Notes under the pieces: model-generated
What the model was told of the DNA's origin: nothing
The model's database searches: none
What the model saw: only the letters and a program-made list of their open reading frames with translations
Shown here: positions 1-12,795 of the stretch, in pieces
How the letters are laid out: each line of letters starts with the position of its first letter
Position numbering within the stretch: position 1 is the first letter of the stretch
Translations under genes and position numbers: made by a program
Assembly (NCBI GenBank): GCA_028551475.1
Contig: CM052357.1
Span: forward strand, 23,726,451-23,790,450
DNA length: 64,000 bases
Reading direction: 5' to 3'
Source of the DNA: Casuarina equisetifolia
Taxonomy: Eukaryota; Streptophyta; Magnoliopsida; Fagales; Casuarinaceae

Positions 1-1150
1 GGGATATGATTTGTATTAGCATATACTATTGTCACTAGGAACTATTTTCGGTCCATTTGTATGTCCACTGTGGTACTCTGATTGCAACAAGCAACTAATG
101 ACACCTTTGCATCTATTTTCCACATTAACCATATATGCATATTTTTTGGGTTACAATATAGAAAATTGAGAAAACCCAACCTCCTCACTATTTTAAGTAT
201 TTACTTATCTAAATTATGCTGCTACAATCGTATGTTCATGACAAGATAGAGTATGACTTATGCTCAGGTTCTTATTTAGGGATCAAGTGCCAATTCTTTA
301 TCGTGTAACCTTTTCTAGGGTTGTTTACCTTTCATTGTTTTCTAATCGGAATTTCCTATATAGTGAGATCATCCTTGCCTCCCACATCTACAAAACCATC
401 AATTGTCCCTCACCTTAAATCATATATCAAGGTAAGTGATTAACTAAATTATTCTGCGATTGAGAAATCATCCTAAGGATATATGTTAAGTGTGTGCTTG
501 TATTCTTGAGTGTGGTCCACCTATGAATGTAACATTAATCATTGCAATGAGAAAAGGAATGTGGTTTGGTATTAAAATTAATGCATGTGAATACCTAGTT
601 ATGAAGTACTAGAGTATCTTGGTGAGTGGATCACATTTTTTGGAACTGCTCCATTTGGAAGTGCCTATGTAATGCAAGTAAGAACATGAAACTACTATTT
701 AGATTTTTATGGTCATCTCTGAGTACTAGTAGAATACCCCATATTATTGTACAGTCAACTATATAGTATCCAATTTGTTTTGTGTTATCAGAAACTTCAA
801 TACAAACATTAGTGCAAATAAATAATGGAAAGGAAGAGTAAAGCATGAACTGAAATGACTATAAAAAATTATCATTTATTTGATTTTGTCTTACCAGATA
901 TTGAACTTTGATATGTGGTTGATGTGTCGATAATGATGCTTGTAATAAGATCATGTCACTCTTAGTCTTTACTATTATGATTCAGAATTGCTTATTGCCT
1001 ATAAATGGTTATGATTTTCTTCATGTTTGATCAATTGTTAAAATGATGTGGGCCTTTGTACATCTTTTATAGATAGATTTATGATGGGTTGGTCTCTAAG
1101 AAACCAACCCACTTGTTAGTGACCCTACTAACTCAATTAGTTAATGACTT
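1..1150 (-). repeat. LINE-associated repeat, copy 1
   Basis: This stretch matches 18432-19580 at high but imperfect identity over about 1.1 kb. In the second copy the sequence continues leftwards into a recognisable L1-type endonuclease read on the minus strand, so this copy is most simply the part lying 5' of ORF2 of the same LINE. Only the edge of the endonuclease (about positions 1-60) is inside the window. The minus-strand open frame at 631-846 is conserved in position in the other copy (19079-19279), but I do not recognise its product. Both copies end near the same host-like sequence (ttagttaatga), which suggests a shared element boundary or one duplicated insertion. Confidence 0.5.
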
Positions 1151-2980
1151 GGTTCTATATAGCAACCTTAGGCTAGCTCACTTACTCAGTTACTGTTGTA
1201 TCCGGATGCTATGGCCATGCCCATGTTCTTCATGCTTATATATTCACACTAATAAATCTAAGTTTTTTTTTTTTCATGTTTTTAACTCATTCTAGTGTTT
1301 ATCAATTTGTAAAGCCATAAGCATTTTACCACTGATGAAATTTTTTCTTTCTAATTTTTTTATAATTCTGCTACAAACTATGACCATGATCCAAAGAGGG
1401 GATAGACCTTTAAATATCAGAGTAAACTGTTTGTAAATTGTATGTTAAGATTAGTTTCTTTGTGAGGTTGATGCTAATACTTTGTTTTTCTAAATTAATG
1501 TGTAAGACATAAATGATCCACCCCCAAACTTTAATCAGTAACCATCAAATCCTTGTTTAGCACCTAGACGTAAGGTTTAATTTTTAGCATTTTTCCTAAA
1601 TAGATTTTACCTTGAAAAGACCTAAGTCTTCTCTTTGGAAAGAAAGACATTGATTGTACTCGTTTTTTTGAGTTGCCATAGGAAGTTAGTAAGGCACCAA
1701 ACAATTCAAGCCAAGCATTTCAAGCTCTAGTAAACGGTGAAGGTTGGAGATTGAATGACCAAGAGAATGGGCTAATATATCAATCCAATGCGGATAGTTC
1801 AACACCCTAGTGACAACAAAAAATGTAAAAATCATAGAGTTTGAAAATGGAGATGAAACCAAGGTGGGATCTTCTAGGGTGAGAATCATTGAACCACTAA
1901 TTTAGCGTAGGTGGGTCCTTCCTTAGCTACTCGAGTTGCAATGCTAGAAGCAGTTGAGGCCATCCAATGATCAAAGTCAATTCCAACAGAACAAACAATT
2001 GATGATCAGTCAGTGGCACGTCCTTTAGATGAGAGTGATGAGTTGTAAAGGATTACAAAGATATCTGAAGTTAGAGGGGCATTGGAAGTTACTGGTGGGA
2101 GCTTAAGGTTGAACTCAAGTGAGATACAAGAAGATGACCACAATTTTGAGTAGAAACAAAATGGGATAGAATTTGTTTAATCAGCTTGATCCAAGGCACC
2201 TACATATATGATAATAAGTTTCTTCATGTAGCACATGGTTGTTTTGGATTGGCTTGAATGAATAATGCGACTTGACTCTAATTCAGTACTTTTGATAGGA
2301 TTTGGATTCCATATAGGTTTTGTTTTTATGAAGATATAATGTTTCAAAGAAGAGAAAATATGATACAATGTACAAAAAATATTCATGGGTCTTATGCTAA
2401 AAGCAACTCATGTTTAATGTTAAAAGGACATCTAAAGTAAAGCATAATGGTTTACTCCGAGAAATATCATGTGTTGTGTGATTTGGCAAGTGACAACAAT
2501 TTTCAAGGAAAAGAATCCTCATATGAGAAATTTTCTTGTAGTTTTAAAGTGTTTGAAAGCTTTAAAACAATGAAAGAGTTATTTCTTTATAGACTTGGGA
2601 TTTAGCTTATCTTTGAATTAGGGAAAATCTTCAAATTCTTTAATATTTTTCCACGTGAAATGCATATTTTATAACAAGAAGTCAGTTTCTTAGCTAGTTT
2701 TATCAAGTCCAAATATTGATGTTTCCTTTGTTTTAATGGAAAACAATGCTTCCTCATCCTTTGCATCCCTTGCTTTGTCTTGGGACAACATGAAATTTTG
2801 CTAAGACAAGCTACAACTTCCAAAAGTTTGATCTCAAATCACTCGTGCTTTCGTAACTCCTGTTTGTCCCATTGGTAACTGAATTATTACATGTTTATCA
2901 TCATTTAATACATCCAACAAGTCTTGGTCTAGTTTGAAAAACCCCCTAACTAAGGAATATCGAGTTTTGCAGGATGTCGA
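1151..2980. other. Intergenic host DNA with old duplicated blocks
   Basis: No supported gene. About 1915-2110 resembles 32560-32740 (shared gtggcacgtcctttag and a ggtggga stretch), and the second copy carries the Gypsy insertion at 32743. About 2690-2850 resembles 38850-39040, and about 2860-2975 resembles 39590-39680 and 61180-61290. These are diverged pieces of the segmental duplications that make up the array. Short open frames here are not conserved between copies. Confidence 0.5.
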
Positions 2981-3203
2981 TGGTTACAGTAACATATACT
3001 AAATGGGTAATAGGTTGTGAAACTGGGTTATCTTTCAAGTCAGTGAAGTGGAAACGGTTTTTCCTTCCTTTCCCTATGGTGAAGTTAGCAGTAACTAAGA
3101 GAATGCAATTTAGAATAGGAAACTATGGCTTTAAAAGAGTTCACAACCTCAATCTCTAAGGAAGAGAACACTAAGAACCATAAGCCAAAGTTTACATCTT
3201 TCA
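2981..3203 (-). repeat. Gypsy LTR (3' LTR of the minus-strand element)
   Basis: 223 bp, TG...CA termini in plus orientation, paired with 8571-8793 of equal length. The shared core includes the run from about 3009 to 3135. Confidence 0.8.
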
Positions 3204-4875
3204 ATAGATTACTAGTTTTTATACAGAATTTTCCTTTGCGTCATTGTTGTAGACACATATGGGCAAGCACTCCCTAAGGCCTATTACAGAACATCTATAA
3301 ACAAAAGCAACACTCTTACATAATTAACCACCACTCATATCAGTATCTTCAGAATAGCTGACCTAAGTTGTGTTCCAGCTAACTTCCTAGTGAGTGGTTG
3401 AACATAAATGTCTAGTGTTTTGCCTCTTTTACTCTCGGTGCCGTGATACAAAAGTCTTTCAAAAGGTTTGCTGACTTGGCTGCCATTGTAGCTTCTCATA
3501 ACACACTCTTCCCCTTAAGATTAACCTTGTCCCCAAGGTTAAAATTAGGGAACCTTAGTTGGGTTAAGTAAACGTCTTCCTAAGTAGCCTTTGCAAAAAG
3601 AGAGTGCCCCTGCCAGTGCACTAGGATCTCCTCCCTTCCTTTGTTTCTTTGCTGACCTAGGACTGTTTGTGGAAGTAATTCCTCCTCTTTGAGTTTTTCC
3701 TAGTCTACTAGTAATTTTGTGGATACTTTAGCTCCCTTTCCCACTTGACTATTTATATTTGAAACATGGAACACAAGGTGCAACCTAGATTGTTGGGGAA
3801 GCTTGAGGCAATAAGCCACCTTATCAATCTTCTTTTCTACCTCAAAGAGCTCGTAAAACCTAGGGCTAAGTTTTTGACTTGCCCTTTTGGCAATAGATGT
3901 CTACCTATAGGCCTTTAATTTCACATAGACATTTTCTCCCACTTCTTGCACTACCTCCCTCTAATGTTTATCATGCATATTCTTCATCTTGTTTTGTGCG
4001 GCAACTAACCTTTCTCTTAATTTCTTTAGGACCACATCCTGAGAGTGTAGTTCCTTATCTACTACCTCCACTTATGAGATCCTTATGACATATGTAAGCA
4101 AGGTGGGTGGTGCCTTACCATACACAGTTTCATAAGGAGAGACTCTTATGGTTGCTTGGGGGTTGGTATTATAACAATAGGATGCCCATGGAATCCATTT
4201 ACACCAGTCTTTAAGCTTCCCTCCTACAAAATAGCAGAGATACATCTAGATTATATGGTTAACTATCTCTATTTTACCATCCATTTGAGGATGGTAGGCA
4301 AAAGACATGTTAAAACTAGTACCATGCAATTTAAAAAGTTCTTGCCAGAAATGACTTGTAAATGTTGCTCTTCAGTCATAAACTATGGTTTTTGACGTAC
4401 CATATAGTTTAATGATGTGCTTAAAGAAGAGTTGGGCTATGGAGGCTGTTGTGTAAGGGTGGGAAACTAGTATGAAGTGGCTGAACTTTGACAATCTATC
4501 CACCACAGTAAATAAGGAGCTTTTACCTTGGTAAGAGGGAAGGCAATCAACAAAGTCCATGGAAATATTAGTTCATATTTTAGTGGGAATAGGTAAGGGT
4601 TATAATAAACCAAGTGGGGATAGATTCTCCCATTTATGTTGCTGACAAGTATGACATTCTCAAACAAATTCTCTTACATCTGCTCCCATAGAATACAACC
4701 TTAATTCTATGTAACATCTTTTGGTTACCTTCATGATGGTTGTTGTGGAATTTATTAAGAATGGTAGGTATAAAGAGGGAGTTGATTGGTAGATATATCA
4801 TTTGTTTGAAGAAAATCAATCTTTTTCTAACCTCATATGGTCCCATGTTTAGCTTTTCTTGCCAAACTTTCATTA

Positions 4876-5500
4876 GTTTCTTCTTCTTTTTATTCTAATT
4901 CGTTGATTAATTTGTATGACCAACGGGGAACTTTTTTATTGATTTCTTTTATTCCAATATATTTTCCTCTAATTTTTTTTTATCCTTGTGATCAATTATA
5001 ACTTCATTTAATTTTTATTCGATCTTCTGAATTAATTTTTACTTATTTCTTTTTTGAAAATAAAAAAGAAATAAAAAATTCCTTTCAAATTGAAATTGGA
5101 TGTTGATTTTACTGTAAACTTACTAATGAAGTTTAAGAAATAACTAATTTATGTTAATAATGATTTTCTATCAAAAAGGCTATCAAATATATTGACTTTC
5201 TAGGCAAATTCTATGTAATTAGTAGTAAGAAGGATTCCATGAATCTTATTTATCCAAATTGTCTTTATGTAATGTTTTATAGAAGTTTTTATGATTGAAA
5301 ATAAAACTGATTTTTTGATCTGTTCATGAAGGGGGTCCATTCAAGAAAGGGTCATGTATTTTAGGAAAATATTCTTTTTGAGTCTCATTATTACACAATT
5401 TAATCTTTTTTTTTCAATTATATCCAATTTCTTATCAAGAATTTTTACTATATTTATAAATTTTTTACTTATGTTGTTTTTTTTTTGTTCATCCCTTAAG
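4876..5500 (-). other. ycf1: Nuclear plastid DNA insertion: ycf1 (tic214) fragment
   Basis: The block is far more AT-rich than its surroundings. Read on the minus strand in several frames, it gives peptide runs that I recognise as chloroplast Ycf1/Tic214: YFPKIHDPFLNGP near 5370-5330, TNYIEFARKVNIF near 5220-5180, a KFTVKSTSNFNLKG-like run near 5120-5080, and KVPRWSYKLINELE near 4940-4890. These occur in the order expected from plastid ycf1. Ycf1 is a plastid-encoded component assigned to the TIC import translocon, so a nuclear copy is non-functional plastid DNA. Open frames are disrupted and part of the gene between the last two runs seems shortened, which fits an old transfer. It lies between the RNase H and integrase parts of a Gypsy element. 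The edges are approximate. Identification rests on recalled family sequence, not on a search. Confidence 0.75.
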
Positions 5501-8500
5501 ATCCTATCCCGTTAGGCCTTATGCTTTTCATCCTTCTCTAGCTCTTCCACCGCCAAATCTACCTAAATAGGCAAAGGACTTGAGATGGCTACAACCTTTC
5601 CTTGTAGCTTTACTTCCTTTATTTCTCCTTCCTTCATCCTAGACAAGGTATCAGTTGCTTTGTTTTCCCTACTAGGCTTGTATTCTATAGAAAAATCATA
5701 TCCATTGAGCTTAACCAACCACTTTTGTTGTGCTAAGGTGGCAATTTTCTGCTCCCATTGGAACTTAAGGCTCTTCTGGTAAGTTCTAACCACAAAAGGC
5801 CTTCCTAATAGGTAGTGTCTCCACTTTTGGACTACCATAATTAGTGCTAAAAGTTCCTTCTCATAGGTAGATAGCAAGACATTCTTACCATGTGTAGTCT
5901 TGCTAAAGTATGCTATAAGTTTCCCTCCTTAGGACAACACTCCCCCTACTCTTTCCCCACTTGCATCACACTCAATGGTAAAGGTTTGGTTGAAGTTTGG
6001 TAGGGCTAAGGTAGGTGCCTTTGTCAATTTTCTTTTAAGGGTATTAAATGTTGTTGTGGCTTGCTCTCCTAAATGAAATCCTCCCTCCCTCAATAAACAA
6101 GTCAAAGGCTTTGGCACCTTCTCATAATTTTCCACAAATCTCCTATAATACCTAGCTAACCCCAGAAACTCCTTACATCCTTAATAGTCTTTGGTTAGGG
6201 CCAATATGCCATTGACTGTATTTTGTTAAAGTCAATAAATACTCCTTTTTTAAACACCACCTTAAGAACTTCACCACCTTATGGTTAAATGCACACTTGG
6301 ACTTCTTTACTAATAGCTAGTGGCTTCTTAAGGTTGATAAGACCTCTTTTAAGTGCCTCAAATGTTTCTCCCAGCAAAGGCTAAAGACTAGAATATCATA
6401 AAAAAAAGACAAGGATTGACTTTCTTAAGAGTTTCTTAAACACTTCATTTATGAGGCATTGAAATGTGAAGGGTGCATTAACCAATCCAAAGGGCGTCAC
6501 CATGAATTTGTAGTGGCCATGGTGGGTTCTAAATGTAGTATTAGGGATATCACTAGGATTCATCCTAATTTGGTAATATCCAATTCTTAAATCCAACTTA
6601 GAAAAGTAGTATGCACCTTTCAATTCATCTAGCAATTCATCTATAATTGTAATAGGAAACTTATCTTTGATAGTGTATTTGTTGAGAGCACAGTAGTCCA
6701 TACAAAGCCTTCAGCTCTCGTCAACCTTTTTCACAAGTAGTGCTAGTGTAAAGAAGGGACTTTGGCTTGGCCCTATCATCCTAGCCTTAAGTAGCTCCTT
6801 CACTTGTTGTTCCATTTCTAACTTGTGATGGTAGGGGTATCTATAGGATCGAATTGCCATTAGTTAGGTATCCAGTATGAGAGGAATCTTGTGATCATGT
6901 ACCCTCTCTGGTGGAAGGTTTAGGCTTTCTCTAAACAGATCAAAGAACTGATCCAAAAGGGCTTCCAATGACTCGATTTGTTCCTCTATCAGGTTTTGTT
7001 CTTCCCTTTTCACTCAATATCCCTTACTTCATTCCTGGAACCTTATTTCTAATATTTCTCTTGTTTCTTCTCTTACTTCCTGCTTTTTCCTCTTGGTTTG
7101 CCCCATTTGCACCCCATTTCTAGCTTCATTAACTTATCTCTTTGCTGCCCTTTTTCAACCGGCTTCCTCACCTTGCAACATTACCATCTTCTCTCCTAAT
7201 TTGAAGGTCATTTCCATGGTGGAGAAATGCCACACTACCTTGCCTAATGTGCTTAACCATTATGTCCCAAGTACCACATTAGTGCCTATAAGTGGCAGAA
7301 GATAGAAATCCATTTTCAATGGGTGCCTCTGTAGTATGATCTCATTGGTTGAGCATAAACCACTGCTGAGTATCTTGTCACCATTGACCATGATGACCAC
7401 AAACTACTTTTTTCACTATGAAATCAGTTCCATCTTCTTTGCTAATTTATAGTTAACAAAGTTATGGGTTGAGCGTGAATCAATAAGGAAAATCATCTTT
7501 TCATTGGTTTTCGAGAAGTACCATTTGACTTTCATGATTCAGGGGGCTTTGGTTCCATAAATGGCATTGATGGAGATCTCCACCAACTCCTCTTAAGGTT
7601 CCTCTTCTTCTTTGACTTTAAGATCTTCTTCCTTGTCTTCTTCATAAGAACACAATGGTTGAATTAGGATTTTTTTTTTTTGCATTTGTGGCTGGGTACA
7701 TACGTTTCATCATAGCTAAAACACAACCCCTTTCTCTTCCTTTCTTGGACCTCATTAGGAGAGAGTTTTTATAGAGGAAACTTCATCTTTCCTACACCTT
7801 GGGAATCTTTAAGAGCTTTCTTAGGCAAATTGACAATCACCTAGTGGGAATTTTGGCTTTTCTCTTCATATAGACAGGTAACGCCAATGGTGGAGGCTAG
7901 ATCATCTAGTTTCTTGGCTTAGACCTCAACCCTAACTACTTCTTTTAGTCCTTACACGAATCCTTGTACCTGCTAACTTTTATACAGCTTCCCAACATAG
8001 AGGAGGAGATGAGGGTACTGTTTTTGGTTCTCATCCACTGAATGGGTTTATAGCAGCTTGGTTAATCTTCCATAAAAAAAATCATATTGAGTGGGATCGC
8101 ATCTCTTCATTAGCTCCCTTTCTAGTTGTTGCCAAGTAATGGTTTCTCCTAGATTTTTCTCAAGGAGAAGTTGGAACCATACTTCAGCATCACCTTCTAA
8201 ATTCCATGATACTAAGTCCACCTTCTCTTCTTCTGTTGTATTATGAACCCAAAAGAAGTGATTTTCCTAGCTTAACCAGCTAGTTTGGTCCTCTATTCCA
8301 TCAAACTTAGGAAAGTCAACATTCATAGAGCGTGGCTATAATGCCGCAATTGTTGAGCCTTCTAGAGTTCCTTCTCCTTTTTCTTTGTGGGAAGACCCCA
8401 CACCATCAAAGTTTGTATTTGCCTCGCCAACTTCATGCTAATTTTTGGTTCGGTTAAGCAGTAATTGTTGAACAACATCTGTAAGTTCATACAACCTTTT

Positions 8501-8570
8501 CTCCATGGCAATTGCATCAGCCTCCATTTGTTCCATTCTAGCCTTGGCCAACCTGGCTCCAATACCACTT

Positions 8571-8793
8571 TGGTTACAACAGTAGATATTGAGCATGTAA
8601 TAGGTCATGAAATTGGGTTATCTTTCAAGTCAATGAAGTGGAAATGGTTCTTCCTTCCTCTCCCTATGGTGAAGTTAACAGTAGCTAAGAGAATGCAATT
8701 TAGAATAGGAAACTACGACTCTAAGTGAGTCTGCAACCTCAATCTCTAAGGGAGACAAGACCAAGAACCATAAGCCAAAATTTGCATCTTTCA
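8571..8793 (-). repeat. Gypsy LTR (5' LTR of the minus-strand element)
   Basis: 223 bp, the same length as 2981-3203. It is followed on its inner side by a tRNA-Met-like primer-binding site. Confidence 0.8.
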
Positions 8794-9635
8794 ACCGAAA
8801 ACTCTCATTAATTTAAAAGCGGGACTATTTCTTCCGTACGCCATGGATCTTTTCTTTTGCTTTGGTACTTCATGATTAGGAATTGGTCCGACATCAAGAA
8901 ACAAGGGTTTTTTTCAACAGCATATATTGTCCTATAACTTACATGATAGCTTCTTGTTGGCCCTGGTTCTAACACAGAATGGGGTACTTTTGATTTCCAA
9001 AGTTTGATGGCATGTTTGTAGCCTTTTTAATTTGAAATATAATCATAATATATGGGAAGTAGGTATAACAAAAGCAAGACGTCAACTAGGCAACCATATG
9101 ATTATCTTGTGATTCCGGGGGCAGGGGGCACTTGGAATCAGAATGTATTGGCAGCTGTGTTTACAACTGCAGCCATCTTCAGCTCTCTTACTTTACCATA
9201 TCAAAGCTTAATAATTTATCATTTACCATCCGAACCTTAGATTTAGAAAACATGTCCTGATGAAACGGTACAAAATTATCAACTCAATTTGCAAGGAGTC
9301 TACATTTTGCGTTGAAAGAGAAAGGGATTATCTCGTGAGTGTACAGTTGGAACGTTATTATCAAATAAACGTTGTTGGATTATCTAGATAGGGCATACTT
9401 AAATTCACTGGATCTTAGATGTTGATTTTCAACTTGGTTTGGTCAAGAAAAAGGAAAGAACAATAAATGAAAATGAGTAGACATTTAGAAAGTTTGAACT
9501 AAACTGAAGATTTGAAAAAGAAAGAAGCACATATAAGGACACCTAGACCATTGGAAAAATTTGAAGCGAGAAGCTGATTATCCACATGCTGTTGGGATAC
9601 GTTGTTGTTTAGCTAGACTATGAAGTTTAACTTAG
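8794..9635. other. Intergenic host DNA, duplicated near the right end
   Basis: No gene recognised. 8800-8990 resembles 39690-39900 and 61280-61520. 9160-9360 resembles 62500-62700 (shared cctgatgaaacggta and aaggagtctac). The open frame at 9052-9240 is not conserved and is not called. Confidence 0.45.
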
Positions 9636-9739
9636 TATAAGGTATTTAAAACATTATATGTGCCTCTCAAATATTATCTTAATTCCACATATTAATATTT
9701 GAGAATTAATTTTTATTCCCTCCATTGTGTATTTAGGAT

Positions 9740-10045
9740 TGTGTGACACCTTGATCATGTACACTTGGTGTCACAAGGCATGTAGCATTGTGAGGTGAGA
9801 TTCCTCGGGGTGTGAGCAATTTGGACTGTGGTGGTGTACACTTTTATAAACATTTGAGAGTGTTATTCTCAGGGTTTAGTGCAAATAGGACTCCTCTTAA
9901 TCAATTTAATTAAAAGAGAGATTAACGCAGACTTTGGGTGAGTCAAACTATCATTAAATCAAATTTTGTATGTCTTTGTCTCTCACTTACTCTATCTCTT
10001 ACTTGTGAATGTTGTAAATTTTGATTTATTATTGAATTTTTATAT
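9740..10045 (+). repeat. LTR-like fragment (possible Copia solo LTR), copy 1
   Basis: Repeated at about 45065-45385 and 59095-59375. It has the layout often seen at the 3' side of Copia LTRs: a gtgacacc/ggtgtcac inverted pair, a cgcagactttgggtgagtc-type stretch, a ctctcac-rich tract and a final tttattattgaatttt. No clean TG...CA ends or target repeats were found, so the call is tentative. Fossil. Confidence 0.35.
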
Positions 10046-11344
10046 TCAAAAGCAAAAATAGAAGAAAATACATTTAATATATATATATATAAACATGGAA
10101 ATAAAAGGGAAAAAAAAAAGAAGAAAAATCAACATATATCAAAACCTAATTCAACCCCGAACATGAAAAAAAAAATTCAATGTCCTTCTTAGGTTTTCTG
10201 TAGACTTACATTCACATATTAGAAGCACAAAAGACCAATATATTGGCACAATGAGACATACACTAGATTTCAACATGCCTAATCTCAAGCGTGGGAAAGC
10301 ATTTCTCATGGGAACTTGTAAGGTGGTGGATTTTGGGCAGCTGATATCACGAGCATTGACAAGGAGGGAAAGAGAAGATCGAAAAGGTAATTGCAACTCG
10401 TTAAAGGGAGAAGCGAACCTCTAGGATAAAAGGTAACTGGGATTGTACTCAATTCTCTGCCTATTTCAGTCACCGGCAGTGGAATTTAGACAAATCCGGA
10501 TGAGCTATCAGCCAATCTGATTCTCTCCTGAAACAACTTATTCTAATGGACAAAACCACCCAACAGAAAAGGAAAACACCTGACTAAATTACAAAAGAAA
10601 AATAAAATAAAATAATAACTGGCAGAATTTTCGAGAACCCCTTTTAACTTTTAGGTCTACCCTCGTTCACCCACTGGCGGAATAACGTGGCTTTTGTTGC
10701 CACGTTACATTACAGAACTCAGTCCATAAGTGAAGGAGACTTGAAACTTTAATTCTAATATTAAGTTATAAGATCCAGTTATATCATTAAAATTGGTTTA
10801 TAAGAGGTGGAAACATCTTTGTATATAAAGAGTAAAAAATAAAGTAAGACACATCGGATGTCAATTATTTGGAAAACACATCTTAATGAAATGGTAGAAA
10901 ATTACCAGCTCATTTTGAAAGTAGTCCGCCTATTGCATTGAGGGAAAAAGGGATAGAAAATTACCATCCCGTTGATGGATTGTGAAAGATAGTGTTTGTG
11001 GCACTAGAAAAAAGCACATATCAAGAAAAATAGACTTTTGCAAAAATTTAAAATGGTTTTCTATACATAGACTGATTTTCAACTTGACTTGCTGAAATAA
11101 AGGGAAAGGAAAGAAAATAAGAGATGGCCAGAAAATACAAAGAAACCACAACCTCTTGCAGGTCTGATCGTGAAGTTGTTCACATTTTCAACAACTCCTA
11201 TTGTGTAGATCTTTGACTAACCCAACTCTAAATGGCCAATTTTACATCTTTGATCCAATAAAGGAAAACGATGTTTGAAACTGGATGGCATCATTCAAAC
11301 AAGAGTGCCTATACATTAACTGTGACATTTACTATCTCTTTCAT

Positions 11345-11690
11345 ATGGCAACAGGACTTTTGAGGTTAGTAAATGCTTCCCCCTTTATCTTATTATCCAT
11401 TACTACCTTGCTTCTTGAAACTAGTGGCATCATTCAAACAAGAGTGCCCATATATTGACAATAATATTCACTATCTCTTCATAAAGCAACATGAATTCTG
11501 AGATCAGAAGATGCTTCGTTGTTGATTTTCTTATCCTTACTACCTTGAAACTGGATGGCACCATTCAACCAAGAGTTCCTATATCTTGACTATGATATTC
11601 ACTATCTCTTTCACAAGACAACATGAGTTTTGAGGTCAGGAGACACTTCCTCGATTTTCTTATCCTTATTGCCTTGTCCATAATGAAATC
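11345..11690 (+). pseudogene. Three decayed tandem first exons of the peptide family
   Basis: Three copies, about 135 bp apart, of the block made of TATA-like promoter plus first exon. The first (about 11345-11425) lacks the ATG. The second starts at ATG 11491 (MNSEIRRCFVVDFLILTT). The third starts at ATG 11623. Each stops short of the normal exon end: the text runs from the ccttgctt...ttg region straight into the gaaactggatgg promoter segment of the next copy, so the donor splice site is missing. No matching second exon follows before 14.8 kb. The same arrangement exists at 46510-46918, so the tandem expansion happened before the 2-kb segmental duplication. Confidence 0.6.
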
Positions 11691-12324
11691 TAATATGGCA
11701 TTGGGGAATGGAATGAAGAACCAAAATAAATAATCAAAGCAATTAAAAGAAGAGATTTGATTGCAAAATTTCTTAATATATTTCTTTTAACTTATATTTA
11801 TTGTATATAGGCTGAATGCAATAGAATATGCTTTTAGGAGAAAAGAGCTAATATTCCTATTATCTTAGCAAAATTAAATAAAGTAATAAGAGAGAGAGAG
11901 TTTTTTTATTTAGAAATATAAATTTTTCATAAATCAATATTATTTTGAGCAAAATTTGAAAACTTTAAACTTCTATCTTTTCATATATAATACTAGGGTA
12001 TGCTACTGTACTTCTGTATTTTAATATTTATTAATACAATTTATCTTTCTAGCTAAAAAATATTACTTTTAACATGTTTCTTTTCTTTGAGCTTAATGAT
12101 TCTTTGAGATTTTTTTTTTCTTTAGAGTAAAAGAATGTCACGCTTAAACATAAATTTTGATGTTATGCTATAAAACTTGTTTTCTTCTTCAAATCAATAT
12201 TGTAATGAAAAAAGTCATCCTTTTTCCTATATAAAAAATAAAGACATATTTAAGCAATATAAACAAGTTTTCTAAGGAAAGGCTAAGTCGTAAGTTTGAA
12301 ACTATTGTAGCATTAATACCCCCA

Positions 12325-12535
12325 TGAAAACCCATAATAAAAGTCAACAAAAATGTGTTTCATCTAGGACCAAGAGCTCGTATTCAATTGTCCCACAGCC
12401 CATTTTCCTTTTTTTTTTATAAAAAAAAAGATTGCAGAAACAATCTAAACAATCAACCCCGGGTGAAACTGCGGCCGATTATGTCTAGATCATTAAAATT
12501 CTTGCTTTAAAGTAAGATCTTCTTCAGATATACAA
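12325..12535. repeat. Array spacer module, copy 1
   Basis: This module recurs with the same order of landmarks: a gcagaaac/gcggaaacgacc stretch, acaatcca, gaaactgcagccgatttt, cagatcatgaaa, a run like taagatcttcttcagatat, then a tgctcatgagctggcttga stretch. Other copies lie at 13460-13700, 15580-15730, 25680-25900, 32255-32500, 40610-40870, 43640-43850 and, in part, 62165-62225. Each lies downstream of a peptide-gene exon 2 or its remnant, so it marks the array unit. Its role is unknown. Confidence 0.55.
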
Positions 12536-12540
12536 GGTGT

Positions 12541-12795
12541 GTGCTCATCAACTGGCTTGAATTTTCAAAGGCCAGAGGTTTCAAGAAATTTCACGCGCCA
12601 AATCCACGCATTAACCAGTCACTCCTACTTGCACTTAAATCAGGTGAGGTTTTTGAAAGTTTGTTCAGAGTTCTTCAGGTGAAGTTTTTCTTTGTGGTGG
12701 AGAAACATTCATTGCACTTAAATCAAGAATATGAATCTTCTCCTCAGAAGACTCAAGAAAATGAGCTTAATAAATACTTCCGTCTTAAAAGATGA
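12541..12795 (+). CDS. Weak hypothetical ORF in the array spacer (84 aa)
   Basis: An 84-residue frame with no domain I recognise, lysine- and serine-rich towards its end. A related stretch at 15690-15800 starts similarly (MLMSWLEF...KFHVPNPHVN) but stops early, and 13660-13850 and 32475-32530 keep only shreds (FHAPNPRIN). Some conservation of amino-acid text is visible (WLEF, KFH-PNP), but this could be ordinary DNA identity between duplicates. It more likely descends from a decayed exon or is noncoding than a working gene. Confidence 0.15.
   Translation: MLINWLEFSKARGFKKFHAPNPRINQSLLLALKSGEVFESLFRVLQVKFFFVVEKHSLHLNQEYESSPQKTQENELNKYFRLKR

Larger units (their letters stand above)
2981..8793 (-). 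mobile_element. Ty3/Gypsy LTR retrotransposon, old and broken
   Basis: An element with LTRs at both ends, read on the minus strand. The two 223-bp LTRs start TG and end CA. Flanking five-base repeats are gtcga (2976-2980) and accga (8794-8798), so the target duplication has decayed. Next to the right LTR is a primer-binding site resembling initiator tRNA-Met (tggtattggagcc, minus strand). Parts in order from the right: gag near 8570-7700 with a CCHC knuckle near 7730, protease near 7500, reverse transcriptase about 6850-6300, RNase H about 6140-5560, and integrase about 4870-4300. A chloroplast-derived block interrupts it at about 4876-5500. The LTRs differ at roughly 14% of sites by eye, so it is old. 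It is clearly broken, with many breaks. The neighbouring host sequence has an uninterrupted relative near 61290, which supports the insertion limits. Confidence 0.85.
9636..11690. repeat. Segmental duplication, copy 1 (partner 44925-46720)
   Basis: About 2 kb is shared with 44925-46720, starting at tataaggtatttaaaac in both and ending in the tandem first-exon repeats. Identity looks high (mid-90s percent by eye, with several small indels), higher than between most peptide-gene copies, so this is a later duplication. A third, more diverged partner lies at about 59095-60830. It contains an LTR-like piece (about 9740-10045) and three decayed first exons (11345-11690), but no complete gene. Confidence 0.75.

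Noticed and set aside
9052-9240. Short frame after the first Gypsy element
   Set aside because: The duplicate at 62460-62600 does not keep the frame.
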